The notes under the pieces are model-generated. The model saw nothing but the letters and a program-made list of their open reading frames with translations. It did no database searches and was not told where the DNA came from. This document shows positions 1-6,610 of a DNA stretch of 6,610 nt, piece after piece (within the stretch, counting starts at the first letter, position 1; each line of letters begins with the position of its first letter). Made by a program: the position numbers and the translations under genes. Source of the DNA: Archangium sp. (GTDB lineage Bacteria > Myxococcota > Myxococcia > Myxococcales > Myxococcaceae); the NCBI GenBank assembly GCA_016793585.1, contig JAEUJR010000741.1:1-6610 (forward strand), read 5' to 3'.

Positions 1-1295
<1,295 letters not shown>

Positions 1296-1317
1296 GGCGA
1301 CGCTGCCTACACCAGAG

Positions 1318-2019
1318 TCAGGGAGGGTCGCGGCGGAACAGGTAGCCGCGCGCGCGCACGGTGACGAAGCGCCGCGGGTTCTCGGTGTCTTTCTCGAACA
1401 GCCGCCGCAGCCGCACGATGAAGTTGTCGACGGTGCGGTCGGTGGGGAACTCACCTTCGCCCCATGCCGCGTCGAGAATGTCGTTGCGCGAGAGCACCTG
1501 CCCCTCCTTCGAGAGGAAGAGCTGCATCACCTTGCGCTCCTTGTCGGTGAGCAGCGTCTCGCCCTCCGAGGTGTGCGCGATGCCGGTCTCGACGTCGAGC
1601 CACCACGGCGCGAGCTCGACGCGGTTCGACGCGCCGGGCTCCTTGCCTGCGACCGACTTGCGCCGCATGAGCGCCCGCACGCGCGCGAGCATCTCTTCGG
1701 TGTTGAACGGCTTCGTCACGTAGTCATCGGCGCCGCAGTCGAGCCCGTGCACCTTCGCCGAGACGTCGTCGCGCGCCGTCAGCATCATGATGGGCAGCTC
1801 GAGGCCGGCCTTGCGCGCCATGCGGGCGAGCTCGAAGCCGTCGCCCCCGGGCAGCATCACGTCGAGAATCGCGAGCTGGTACGCGCCCGAGAGCAACGCG
1901 TCGCGCCCTTCGCTGAAGGTGCCGGCCCGCCGCACCTCGAGGCCCATGTGCGAGAGGTTGAGCGCCACCATCTCGGCGAGCAACGCATCGTCTTCGACCA
2001 ACAACGCTGGAACGCTCAT
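1318..2019 (-). CDS. OmpR/PhoB-family response regulator
   Basis: This 233-aa protein is the DNA-binding partner of the kinase encoded just upstream. The receiver domain (about 3-118) has the acidic pair Glu9/Asp10-Asp11, the phospho-acceptor Asp53 in LAILDVMLPGGDGFE, Thr81 in MMLTARDD and Lys103 in DDYVTKPF, so every catalytic residue is present. The C-terminal winged helix (about 135-230) is typical Trans_reg_C: LLTDKERKVMQLFL, the recognition-helix stretch TDRTVDNFIVRLRRLF and the wing RFVTVRARGYLFRRD. The start at 2019 is preferred over a longer frame from 2049. It gives a normal receiver N-terminus (MSVPALLVEDD), has GGAGG seven bases upstream, and overlaps the kinase stop as ATGA. Expected role: phosphorylation-dependent transcription factor. 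Its targets are unknown; the neighbouring lipoprotein gene or the cluster itself are candidates by context only. Confidence 0.95.
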   Translation of the reverse strand: MSVPALLVEDDALLAEMVALNLSHMGLEVRRAGTFSEGRDALLSGAYQLAILDVMLPGGDGFELARMARKAGLELPIMMLTARDDVSAKVHGLDCGADDYVTKPFNTEEMLARVRALMRRKSVAGKEPGASNRVELAPWWLDVETGIAHTSEGETLLTDKERKVMQLFLSKEGQVLSRNDILDAAWGEGEFPTDRTVDNFIVRLRRLFEKDTENPRRFVTVRARGYLFRRDPP

Positions 2020-2978
2020 GACCGCGCCTCCGGAACCCGCTCGAGCCACAGGTGAAATGCTGCCCCACGCCCCGGGCCTTCGCTCTCGGCCACCAGGTCT
2101 CCGCCCATCTGCCGCGCGAGCTGACGTGAGAGGTGCAGGCCCAGCCCGCTGCCGTGCGTGACGCCTTCGCCAGAGCCCGCGCGCGAGAGCTCGAACAGCC
2201 GCTCGGCGTCTTGCGGGGGAAAACCCCGGCCCGCGTCGGCCACCGAGATGCGCACGCGGCCGCCCTCGAGCGCGCTCGACACCGTCGTCTTCGCGCCGCC
2301 GTACTTCCGCGCGTTGTCGAGCAGGTTCTCGAGCACCACGCGCACCGCGTCTCGGTCGGCGCGCACCAGGCAGCTCTCGAGCTTTCCCAGCTTCACTTCT
2401 TCTCCGACGTGGGCCGCCCGCCGGTGGTCGACGATGCTCAACACGAGGCTCATCGCGTCTTCACGACCCAGCGCCTTCGGGTCGACCGCCCGACTGCGCT
2501 GCAACACCAGCATCGAGTCGGTGAGGTGCTCGAGCGAGTCACAGGCCTCGAGGCCATGCGCGAGCAGGCGAGACTGCGAGTCGGCGGGTACGCGGCCCGC
2601 CCGCATCGCCTCGAGCAGCGCCCGAAGGCCCGCGACCGGCGTCTTGAACTCGTGGCCCGTGAACTGGAGCAGCCGCGCCATCTGCTGGTTGCGGCGTTGC
2701 CGCTCACGGCCCACCAGCCACAACCCCAGCACCAGCGCCGCCAGCATCGTCGCGAGCACCGCCGACTCTCCGACGATCATCACGCGCAGCCGGTTCGCCC
2801 GGGCGAGCGACTGCTCGGGGTCGACTCCGGCGACCTTCGTCTCGAGCACGTGGTTCTCGTCGATGAGCCGCCGGCTGAAGACGCCCCACCACGAGACGAG
2901 CACGCCGATGATGGTGAGCGCGCCGAGCAACAGGGCAAGGTCGAGCCACTGCACGACGCGGTTGGAGCGCTGACTCAT
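2016..2978 (-). CDS. Membrane sensor histidine kinase
   Basis: This 320-aa inner-membrane kinase is the cognate partner of the overlapping response regulator. It has two membrane segments, at about 11-32 (LDLALLLGALTIIGVLVSWW) and 68-90 (IVGESAVLATMLAALVLGLW), enclosing a short external loop of roughly 35 residues. No HAMP domain is seen: the second helix runs through a basic RERQRR stretch into the dimerisation helix. The H-box is FTGHEFKTPVAGLRALLE with His109. The ATPase domain shows the N-box LENLLDNARKYG (Asn218, Asn222), the G1 box DAGRGF (248-253), the F-box LFELSRAG (261-268) and the G2 box GSGLGLHLS (276-284). Start choice: ATG at 2978 gives a basic MSQRSNR leader before the first helix. 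The frame stays open to 3272, but that extension is antisense-like Arg/Ala-rich sequence overlapping the small gene. The signal sensed is not evident; with so small a loop it may be a membrane or protein cue. Confidence 0.93.
   Translation of the reverse strand: MSQRSNRVVQWLDLALLLGALTIIGVLVSWWGVFSRRLIDENHVLETKVAGVDPEQSLARANRLRVMIVGESAVLATMLAALVLGLWLVGRERQRRNQQMARLLQFTGHEFKTPVAGLRALLEAMRAGRVPADSQSRLLAHGLEACDSLEHLTDSMLVLQRSRAVDPKALGREDAMSLVLSIVDHRRAAHVGEEVKLGKLESCLVRADRDAVRVVLENLLDNARKYGGAKTTVSSALEGGRVRISVADAGRGFPPQDAERLFELSRAGSGEGVTHGSGLGLHLSRQLARQMGGDLVAESEGPGRGAAFHLWLERVPEARS
2027..2031 (-). promoter_or_regulatory. Ribosome binding site of the response regulator
   Basis: GGAGG on the minus strand lies seven bases before the ATG at 2019, inside the last codons of the kinase gene. 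It decides the response-regulator start. The ATGA overlap (2019-2016) means translation of the two proteins is probably coupled. Confidence 0.7.
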
Positions 2979-2994
2979 CGGGTGACGTCTTCCC

Positions 2995-3219
2995 TCAGGC
3001 CTGCCCCATCGGTCCACCGGCGAGCGACATTTCGTCCTCCCCGGTCGTGCGGCGGGCGCCGGCCTCGCGAAGAAGCTCCGCCAGCGCCTCGAGGCTGCCC
3101 GCGTCGAGCCGCACCGAGAGCGCGCCGACGTGCACCACGTAGCCTTTGCACTCCACGCACCGCTGAACGCACGCGAGCTGGTTGTTCGCGACCGTCTCGT
3201 AGCGACAGGTCTTCGCCAT
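2995..3219 (-). CDS. Small cysteine-motif protein, first gene of the putative iron-regulated operon
   Basis: This 74-aa protein has no signal peptide or membrane segment. The N-terminal half holds four cysteines, Cys5, Cys17, Cys21 and Cys24 (LACVQRCVECKGYVVHVGAL), followed by His30. This spacing suits a small metal-binding or redox site. The segment after it, ALSVRLDAGSLEALAELLREA (33-53), reads as a strand and then an amphipathic helix; the tail is polar. From memory, the pattern C-x2-C, then a His before hydrophobic-Gly, then L-x-L and a Leu-rich helix occurs in small uncharacterised bacterial proteins. I cannot name a family with certainty. The start at 3219 is supported by GGAGG five bases upstream. 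The stop is 16 bp before the kinase ATG, so the two are likely co-transcribed. It sits directly behind a promoter overlapped by a Fur-like palindrome, which suggests induction by iron starvation. A function in iron sensing, iron delivery or modulation of the kinase is speculation. Confidence 0.82.
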   Translation of the reverse strand: MAKTCRYETVANNQLACVQRCVECKGYVVHVGALSVRLDAGSLEALAELLREAGARRTTGEDEMSLAGGPMGQA

Positions 3220-3224
3220 GGAAC

Positions 3225-3229
3225 CCTCC
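3225..3229 (-). promoter_or_regulatory. Ribosome binding site of the small cysteine-motif gene
   Basis: GGAGG on the minus strand lies five bases before ATG 3219. With the proposed -10 box at 3240-3245 the transcript leader would be only about 14 bases long, just enough to hold this site. Confidence 0.7.
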
Positions 3230-3239
3230 GCTCGGCAAC

Positions 3240-3268
3240 ATATTGAGAACGATTCGCAACATCAACAA
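3240..3268 (-). promoter_or_regulatory. Sigma70-like promoter for the minus-strand operon
   Basis: Read on the minus strand, TTGTTG (3268-3263) is a -35-like box matching 4 of 6 consensus bases. A 17-bp spacer separates it from CAATAT (3245-3240), a -10-like box. The predicted start is near 3233, giving a very short leader. This stretch is clearly more AT-rich than the coding DNA on either side. The assignment is by eye. Confidence 0.5.
3243..3259. promoter_or_regulatory. Fur-box-like palindrome overlapping the operon promoter
   Basis: TTGAGAACGATTCGCAA is an odd-centred dyad with 6 of 8 base pairs matching. The core at 3244-3258 matches the proteobacterial Fur 7-1-7 pattern TGAGAAT-N-ATTCTCA at 12 of 14 defined positions. 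It occupies almost the whole -35/-10 spacer of the minus-strand promoter and part of the -10 box, the classical position for repression by iron-loaded Fur. An alternative is another Fur-superfamily regulator (Zur, PerR), whose sites can look alike. Confidence 0.6.
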
Positions 3269-3344
3269 ACACGGCACACCGTTCGCTCTCAGCGTCGGCG
3301 GGCCTGGGAACTCCGCGTGCTCATTGAGTCTGGGAGCCCCGGCC

Positions 3345-3371
3345 TGACTGGCAATCGCGTGTTGCCAGTCA
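3345..3371. repeat. Perfect 10-bp inverted repeat upstream of the FHA activator gene
   Basis: The left arm TGACTGGCAA (3345-3354) and right arm TTGCCAGTCA (3362-3371) are exact reverse complements around a 7-base centre (TCGCGTG). It ends 28 bases before ATG 3400. Two uses fit: an operator for a dimeric regulator, or a hairpin in the 5' leader of the activator mRNA. No T-run follows, so it is not a normal intrinsic terminator. The arms do not resemble the Fur-like site 85 bp away. Confidence 0.75.
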
Positions 3372-3399
3372 ACTTTGACAAGCTGACGGGAGCCAGCGC

Positions 3400-4812
3400 A
3401 TGACAGCCATCGAGGTGACCGTGACGAGCCGGAGCATCACCCGTCTGGTGAAGGTGCCGACGCAGAGTCCTCTGGAGGCGCCGCGAATTCGGGCCGTGCG
3501 CATCGAGCGCAGCGGGCAGCCGCCGCTGGTGCTGCCGCTGTACCCCGACGTCGAATACGTGTTCGGCCGCAGCAGCGACTCGAGCGTGGTCTTCACCGAC
3601 GACGCGGTGTCGCGCCAGCACGGCCGGCTGTGGTGCGACTCGAACCTGCGCTGGCTCTTTCGCGACCTGAGCTCGAGCAACGGCACCTTCCGCAACCCGA
3701 AAGACCGGCCCGAGGCGAGGCTCGAGGTGAAGGGCTCGACGCCGGTGGTGCTGGCGGTGGGCGACGAGCTGCTGCTGGGCACCGAGCGCACGCGGTTGGT
3801 GCTGCTCGAAAACGCACCGGCCGGTGCCCACGAGCCCCGCTCGGCGCTGCGTTCTGCCGCGGCGAAGGCGCTCGAGGCGCGGGTGGTCGAGCTCGCGCAT
3901 CACACCCTGCCCGTCGTGTTGTTCGGCCCCTCGGGCACCGGCAAGACCTTCACCGCTCGGCGCATTCATGAGCTGTCGGGGCGGCAGGGGCCGTTCATTC
4001 TCGTGAACTGCGGGCGCCTGCCGCGCGAGCACGCGGCCCTGCAGAGCGAGCTGCTCGGCCACGTGAAGGGTGCCTACACCGGAGCGCTCACCGACCGCGT
4101 CGGCAAACTCTTCGCCGCCGACAACGGCACCCTCTTCTTCGACGAGGTCGAGTCGCTGCCCCGGGAGGCGCAGGACTTTCTCATCGACGTGCTCGAGGGC
4201 ACGGGCGTGTTCGCGCCCCTCGGCGCCGCGCCCGACGCGAGGCCGGCGCCGCCGCGGTTTCGGCTCATCTCGGCCTCGAAGACGCCGCTGCGGCAGAGCG
4301 CCCTGCGGCGCGACCTCGTGGAGCGCCTGCTCGGTGACCCGCTCACGCTGCCGACCCTCGACGAGCGGCGTGACGAGCTTCCCTCGCTGGTGCAGCAGTT
4401 CCTCGCCGAGCTTCGTCAGGCGCGCACCGTCGACGCCGAGGTGACGCCCGAAGCCCTCGCGCTGCTGCAGACGCGTTCGTGGCCGGGCAACGTGCGTGAG
4501 CTTCGCCGCGTCATCGAGGTCACCGCCCACCGGCTCGCGGCGGCCAGACAGGCGCGGGGCCTCGACACCGAGCGGCTCGTCATCGGTGTCGATGCGCTGA
4601 ACGAGCACCTCGAGGCGCAGTCACAGGTGCTCGGAGACAGCGCTCCTGCGGCGACGTCGGTGCTGCCCGCCCTTCGCAAGCGGCCGGCCGACCTCACGCC
4701 GCACGAGGTCCAGGCCGCGGTCGACGCACACGGTGGGAACAAGACCCACGCGGCGAAGGCGCTCGGCATCGCGCTCAACACGCTGAAGGCGAAGCTGGCG
4801 CTCAAGACGTGA
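3400..4812 (+). CDS. FHA-domain sigma54 enhancer-binding protein (FHA - AAA+ - Fis HTH)
   Basis: This 470-aa transcription activator works with sigma54 RNA polymerase. The N-terminal FHA domain (about 52-130) has the phosphothreonine-binding residues: Gly56-Arg57, Ser71-Arg-x-His74 and Asn94-Gly95. The input is therefore probably a phosphoprotein from a Ser/Thr kinase, not a receiver-domain signal. The central AAA+ domain (about 148-385) has Walker A GPSGTGKT (176-183), the sigma54-contact loop as GAYTGA (224-229, Tyr for the usual Phe), Walker B TLFFDEV (244-250), arginine-finger region LRRDLVERL (302-310) and sensor II WPGNVREL (361-368). Sensor I reads ISASK, not the common AATN. The C-terminal Fis-type helix-turn-helix (about 433-468) ends GNKTHAAKALGIALNTLKAKL. 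GGGAG lies seven bases before ATG 3400. This architecture is common in myxobacteria. The gene is divergent from the two-component operon and 18 bp upstream of a cyclic-nucleotide-binding protein gene. Confidence 0.93.
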   Translation: MTAIEVTVTSRSITRLVKVPTQSPLEAPRIRAVRIERSGQPPLVLPLYPDVEYVFGRSSDSSVVFTDDAVSRQHGRLWCDSNLRWLFRDLSSSNGTFRNPKDRPEARLEVKGSTPVVLAVGDELLLGTERTRLVLLENAPAGAHEPRSALRSAAAKALEARVVELAHHTLPVVLFGPSGTGKTFTARRIHELSGRQGPFILVNCGRLPREHAALQSELLGHVKGAYTGALTDRVGKLFAADNGTLFFDEVESLPREAQDFLIDVLEGTGVFAPLGAAPDARPAPPRFRLISASKTPLRQSALRRDLVERLLGDPLTLPTLDERRDELPSLVQQFLAELRQARTVDAEVTPEALALLQTRSWPGNVRELRRVIEVTAHRLAAARQARGLDTERLVIGVDALNEHLEAQSQVLGDSAPAATSVLPALRKRPADLTPHEVQAAVDAHGGNKTHAAKALGIALNTLKAKLALKT

Positions 4813-4830
4813 GATGCTGCGGACCTCACC

Positions 4831-5265
4831 ATGAGCGACCTCGACACCTCGACTCTCGCGAAGGCCTCGAAGCTGTTCGAAGCCCTCGACGCCGAAGGCC
4901 GGAAGGAACTCCTCGCGCGCTCGGGCCGGCAGAAGTTCGCCGCGGGCCACGTGCTCTGCCGTGAGGGCGAGTCGGGTGACGTGCTGTACGTGCTCGCGAA
5001 GGGCGAAGCGAAGGTGACGCTCGACGACTTGGGCACCGAGAAGCACGTGGGCACGCTGACGGCGGGTCAGTTCTTCGGCGAGCAGGCGATGCTGTCGGGC
5101 GCAAAGCGGCAGGCGACGGTGACGGCGGTGACCGACCTCGAGGTCGTCGCCTTCCCCCGGGCGGCCGTCGACGCGGTGCTGGCGAAGAACCCCTCAGCGC
5201 GCTCGGTGCTCGCCACGGTGGGCCTGCAACGCTCGGAAGCCTCGATGCAGAAGATGATGGAGTGA
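4831..5265 (+). CDS. Stand-alone cyclic nucleotide-binding domain protein
   Basis: This 144-aa protein is almost entirely one cNMP-binding (CAP_ED) beta-roll. An N-terminal helix pair (LAKASKLFEALDAEGRKELL) leads into the roll at about 34-110 and closes with C-terminal helices. The phosphate-binding cassette is intact: FFGEQAMLSGAKRQATVTA (81-99), with Gly83, Glu84 and the key Arg93 that normally holds the cyclic phosphate. Real nucleotide binding is therefore plausible. No DNA-binding, kinase or channel domain is attached, so it would act by binding a partner. It follows the FHA activator on the same strand with an 18-bp gap, so the two are probably co-transcribed. The ribosome site before ATG 4831 is weak. 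The stop lies 9 bp from the convergent oxygenase stop. Whether it modulates the FHA activator is inference from adjacency. Confidence 0.9.
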   Translation: MSDLDTSTLAKASKLFEALDAEGRKELLARSGRQKFAAGHVLCREGESGDVLYVLAKGEAKVTLDDLGTEKHVGTLTAGQFFGEQAMLSGAKRQATVTAVTDLEVVAFPRAAVDAVLAKNPSARSVLATVGLQRSEASMQKMME

Positions 5266-5274
5266 GCAGCCCCC

Positions 5275-6276
5275 TCAGTCGTTCGCGGCGATCACGCTCA
5301 ACAGCGCACGGGCGGGCTCGGGGGCGACCGACGGCTTGAGCACGTCGAAGTAGTACTTTCGGAACTGCAGCGTCGCGCGGTCGGTGCGCACCGAGCGCTC
5401 CTCGGCGGGCAGCGGCACCTCGACGGGAAACGACGACTCCACCACCGCGCGGTCTTCTTCGGCGATGCGGCGGTTGTTCCAATTGAAGAGCGGATTCAGC
5501 AGCGGCAGCTTCGCGAAGCTGCGCGAGCCCACGATGATCATCCGCACCCGGTTCTGCCCTGCGGGCACGCACAACGAGTGCATGCGGAACGTCTGCTTCG
5601 GAATCGGAATGGTGAGCACCATCATGTTCGGCCGGTAGAACTCGAGGAAGCCGGCGTCGCGGCTGGTGTCGCCGTCGATGGTCGAGGTCAGCTTCGCGCC
5701 GAAGCTCGTGGGCTCCCAGCCGATGTCCATTCGCGAGTCGCGCTTCAGGTACGGCCGCACGAACCGCCCGATGGTGCGCTCGTGCAGGAAGGGCACGTGC
5801 GGTGAGTCGAGCATGTTCTCCATGGCCCGCGACCAGTGCGCGTTCCACTCCAGCTCGAGGTACGAGCGCGTGAGGTCGGGCCTCGTGAGCGTCTCTGGCA
5901 CCACCGGCTCGTGCGGAGCCTGCTTCACGGCCGCCGTGTAGACCCACAACAGGCCACCGAGCTCACGGGTCGGCAAGGCGGTCGCGAACAGGCGCTCCCG
6001 CTTGGCGTCGGGGTTGAGGGGAACGTGGGTGCACGCACCGCTCGCGTCGAACTGCCACGCGTGAAACGGGCACTCCAGGCAGCCGTCTTTCACCTTGCCC
6101 AGCGAGAGCGCCACCCCGCGGTGCGGGCACCGGTCGAGGAGCGCGCCCGCGACGCCGTCACGCCCGCGAAAGAAGACCAGCTTCTCGCCTGCGAGCACCA
6201 CCGGCAGCGGCTTGTCGACCTTGAGCCGGCGGGCGAGCGTCACCGGCGTCCACACGTTCGCAAAACCTTCGAACAT
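5275..6276 (-). CDS. Rieske non-heme iron oxygenase, alpha-subunit type
   Basis: This 333-aa oxygenase is of the Rieske mononuclear-iron class. The N-terminal Rieske domain (about 7-113) binds a [2Fe-2S] cluster through Cys50-x-His52 (CPHRG), 16 residues, then Cys69-x2-His72 (CPFH). The catalytic domain has the iron site ENMLDSPHVPFLH, with bridging Asp157 and ligands His160 and His165. Asp275 in AEEDRAVVE is a likely third ligand by position. Length and layout resemble the single-component branch near pheophorbide a oxygenase, vanillate demethylase and related proteins more than the alpha-beta aromatic dioxygenases. No reductase, ferredoxin or beta-subunit gene is adjacent, so electrons must come from elsewhere. 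The substrate is unknown. ATG 6276 is chosen because it begins just before the standard WTPVTLARRL segment; its ribosome site is weak (AAGG four bases or fewer upstream). It lies 40 bp after a co-directional surface-protein gene. Confidence 0.93.
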   Translation of the reverse strand: MFEGFANVWTPVTLARRLKVDKPLPVVLAGEKLVFFRGRDGVAGALLDRCPHRGVALSLGKVKDGCLECPFHAWQFDASGACTHVPLNPDAKRERLFATALPTRELGGLLWVYTAAVKQAPHEPVVPETLTRPDLTRSYLELEWNAHWSRAMENMLDSPHVPFLHERTIGRFVRPYLKRDSRMDIGWEPTSFGAKLTSTIDGDTSRDAGFLEFYRPNMMVLTIPIPKQTFRMHSLCVPAGQNRVRMIIVGSRSFAKLPLLNPLFNWNNRRIAEEDRAVVESSFPVEVPLPAEERSVRTDRATLQFRKYYFDVLKPSVAPEPARALLSVIAAND

Positions 6277-6316
6277 GGGCCTTCATTGTCGGCCAGCCCG
6301 CGTCAGCGCACGGGAA

Positions 6317-6610
6317 TCAGCGCCAGCACTCGTCGTAGCCGATGTTCACCGTGCCACCCGAGGCCGGGCAGACGTCGAGCTCGATGCTGCCCTGCGGGTA
6401 CGTGGTGTCGGGAGGCGTGCTGCGGAAGGTGCTCGGCTGGCCATTCACCGTCACCCGCACCCGGCGCGACTTGTCGATGGGCTGCTTGAGGCCGACGATG
6501 CAGCGCTGGTTCACGAGGCGGCCCGCTGTGGTGCGAAGAATGTTCACGTAGTCGGTGGTGCAGAGCGCGAGCGTGCCGTCTTGCCCGAAGCTGGTCGGCA
6601 ACGTGGCCAG
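6317..6610 (-). CDS. C-terminal end of a larger secreted protein, probably VWA-domain type (5' end outside window)
   Basis: The frame is open to the window edge and shows 97 residues ending at TGA 6319-6317. A TTG at 6601 could be read as a start, but there is no ribosome site and the sequence reads as a domain interior, so this is the tail of a longer gene. Four cysteines (17, 37, 81, 95) suggest an exported, disulfide-bonded protein. The order resembles the end of VWA-domain surface proteins of myxobacteria as I remember them: a helix (DYVNILRTTAGRLVNQRC), a strand run with VRVTVNGQ, an IELDVC strand, then NIGYDEC close to the C-terminus. No VWA metal site (DxSxS) lies in the visible part, so the assignment is moderate. 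It is upstream of, and co-directional with, the Rieske oxygenase. Confidence 0.6.
   Translation of the reverse strand: MATLPTSFGQDGTLALCTTDYVNILRTTAGRLVNQRCIVGLKQPIDKSRRVRVTVNGQPSTFRSTPPDTTYPQGSIELDVCPASGGTVNIGYDECWR

Noticed and set aside
2979..3272. N-terminal extension of the histidine kinase by about 98 residues
   Set aside because: The extension overlaps the small Cys gene and the promoter, and is Arg-rich without structure. ATG 2978 gives a normal membrane-protein N-terminus.
3306..3321. Possible sigma54 -24/-12 promoter (GG-N10-GC) upstream of the FHA activator
   Set aside because: GG (3307-3308) and GC (3319-3320) have correct spacing, but the rest of TGGCACG-N4-TTGCW matches poorly. 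Such pairs are frequent by chance in GC-rich DNA. A second look-alike inside the inverted repeat (TGGCAA...TTGCC) has a 12-bp spacing, not 10.
2133..3347. Long plus-strand open frame (about 400 codons) opposite the histidine kinase and small gene
   Set aside because: It is Arg/His/Ala-rich with no domain signature. It is antisense to genes with full catalytic motifs and crosses the divergent promoter region; a typical GC-rich shadow frame.
3289..4608. Long minus-strand open frame (about 440 codons) opposite the FHA activator
   Set aside because: Its composition is that of an antisense shadow (Arg, His, Gln, Ala), and the plus-strand protein has every FHA, AAA+ and Fis motif.
4814..4834. Six-codon frame (ATG at 4814) ending over the cNMP gene start
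   Set aside because: It has no ribosome site and no recognisable leader-peptide content; a stray ATG in an 18-bp gap is expected by chance.
4826..5947. Minus-strand open frame spanning the cNMP gene and part of the oxygenase
   Set aside because: It is out of frame with the oxygenase and antisense to the cNMP gene, with low-complexity Arg/Pro/Ser-rich sequence and no motif.
6297..6314. Hairpin CCCGTG / CGCGGG just after the VWA-like gene as a terminator
   Set aside because: The stem is only 6 bp with a G-T pair and no T-run follows on the minus strand, so readthrough into the oxygenase gene is as likely.

Overview
The window is GC-rich coding DNA with tightly packed genes. It has the regulatory style of a myxobacterium or related Myxococcota: an FHA-domain enhancer-binding protein, a WD40-like/PD40 surface lipoprotein and a probable VWA-type surface protein. 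No rRNA, tRNA, CRISPR array, insertion sequence or phage gene is visible. The taxonomic call is inference from composition and gene content only.

The left half (1-3219) is a minus-strand cluster. Read in its own direction it runs: a 74-aa cysteine-motif protein (3219-2995), a membrane sensor histidine kinase (2978-2016), an OmpR-type response regulator (2019-1318, overlapping the kinase stop by ATGA), and a probable lipoprotein that starts as a PD40 beta-propeller and is entering an M28 aminopeptidase-like domain when the window ends (1295 to beyond 1). Gaps of 16, -4 and 22 bp suggest one transcript.

The cluster is headed by a 180-bp divergent intergenic region (3220-3399). This holds a minus-strand sigma70-like promoter (TTGTTG-17-CAATAT) whose spacer is almost filled by a Fur-box-like palindrome (TTGAGAACGATTCGCAA). 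A separate perfect 10-bp inverted repeat lies just upstream of the plus-strand gene. The most interesting reading is an iron-responsive (Fur-repressed) operon coupling a small Cys protein, a two-component system and a cell-surface peptidase.

The right half starts with the plus-strand pair 3400-5265: an FHA-AAA+-Fis sigma54 activator followed by a stand-alone cyclic-nucleotide-binding domain protein. Only 9 bp further on, and convergent with them, is a minus-strand Rieske-type mononuclear iron oxygenase (6276-5275). Upstream of it is the 3' end of a larger secreted protein that looks like the C-terminal tail of a myxobacterial VWA-domain protein. There is no gene-free stretch longer than 180 bp.
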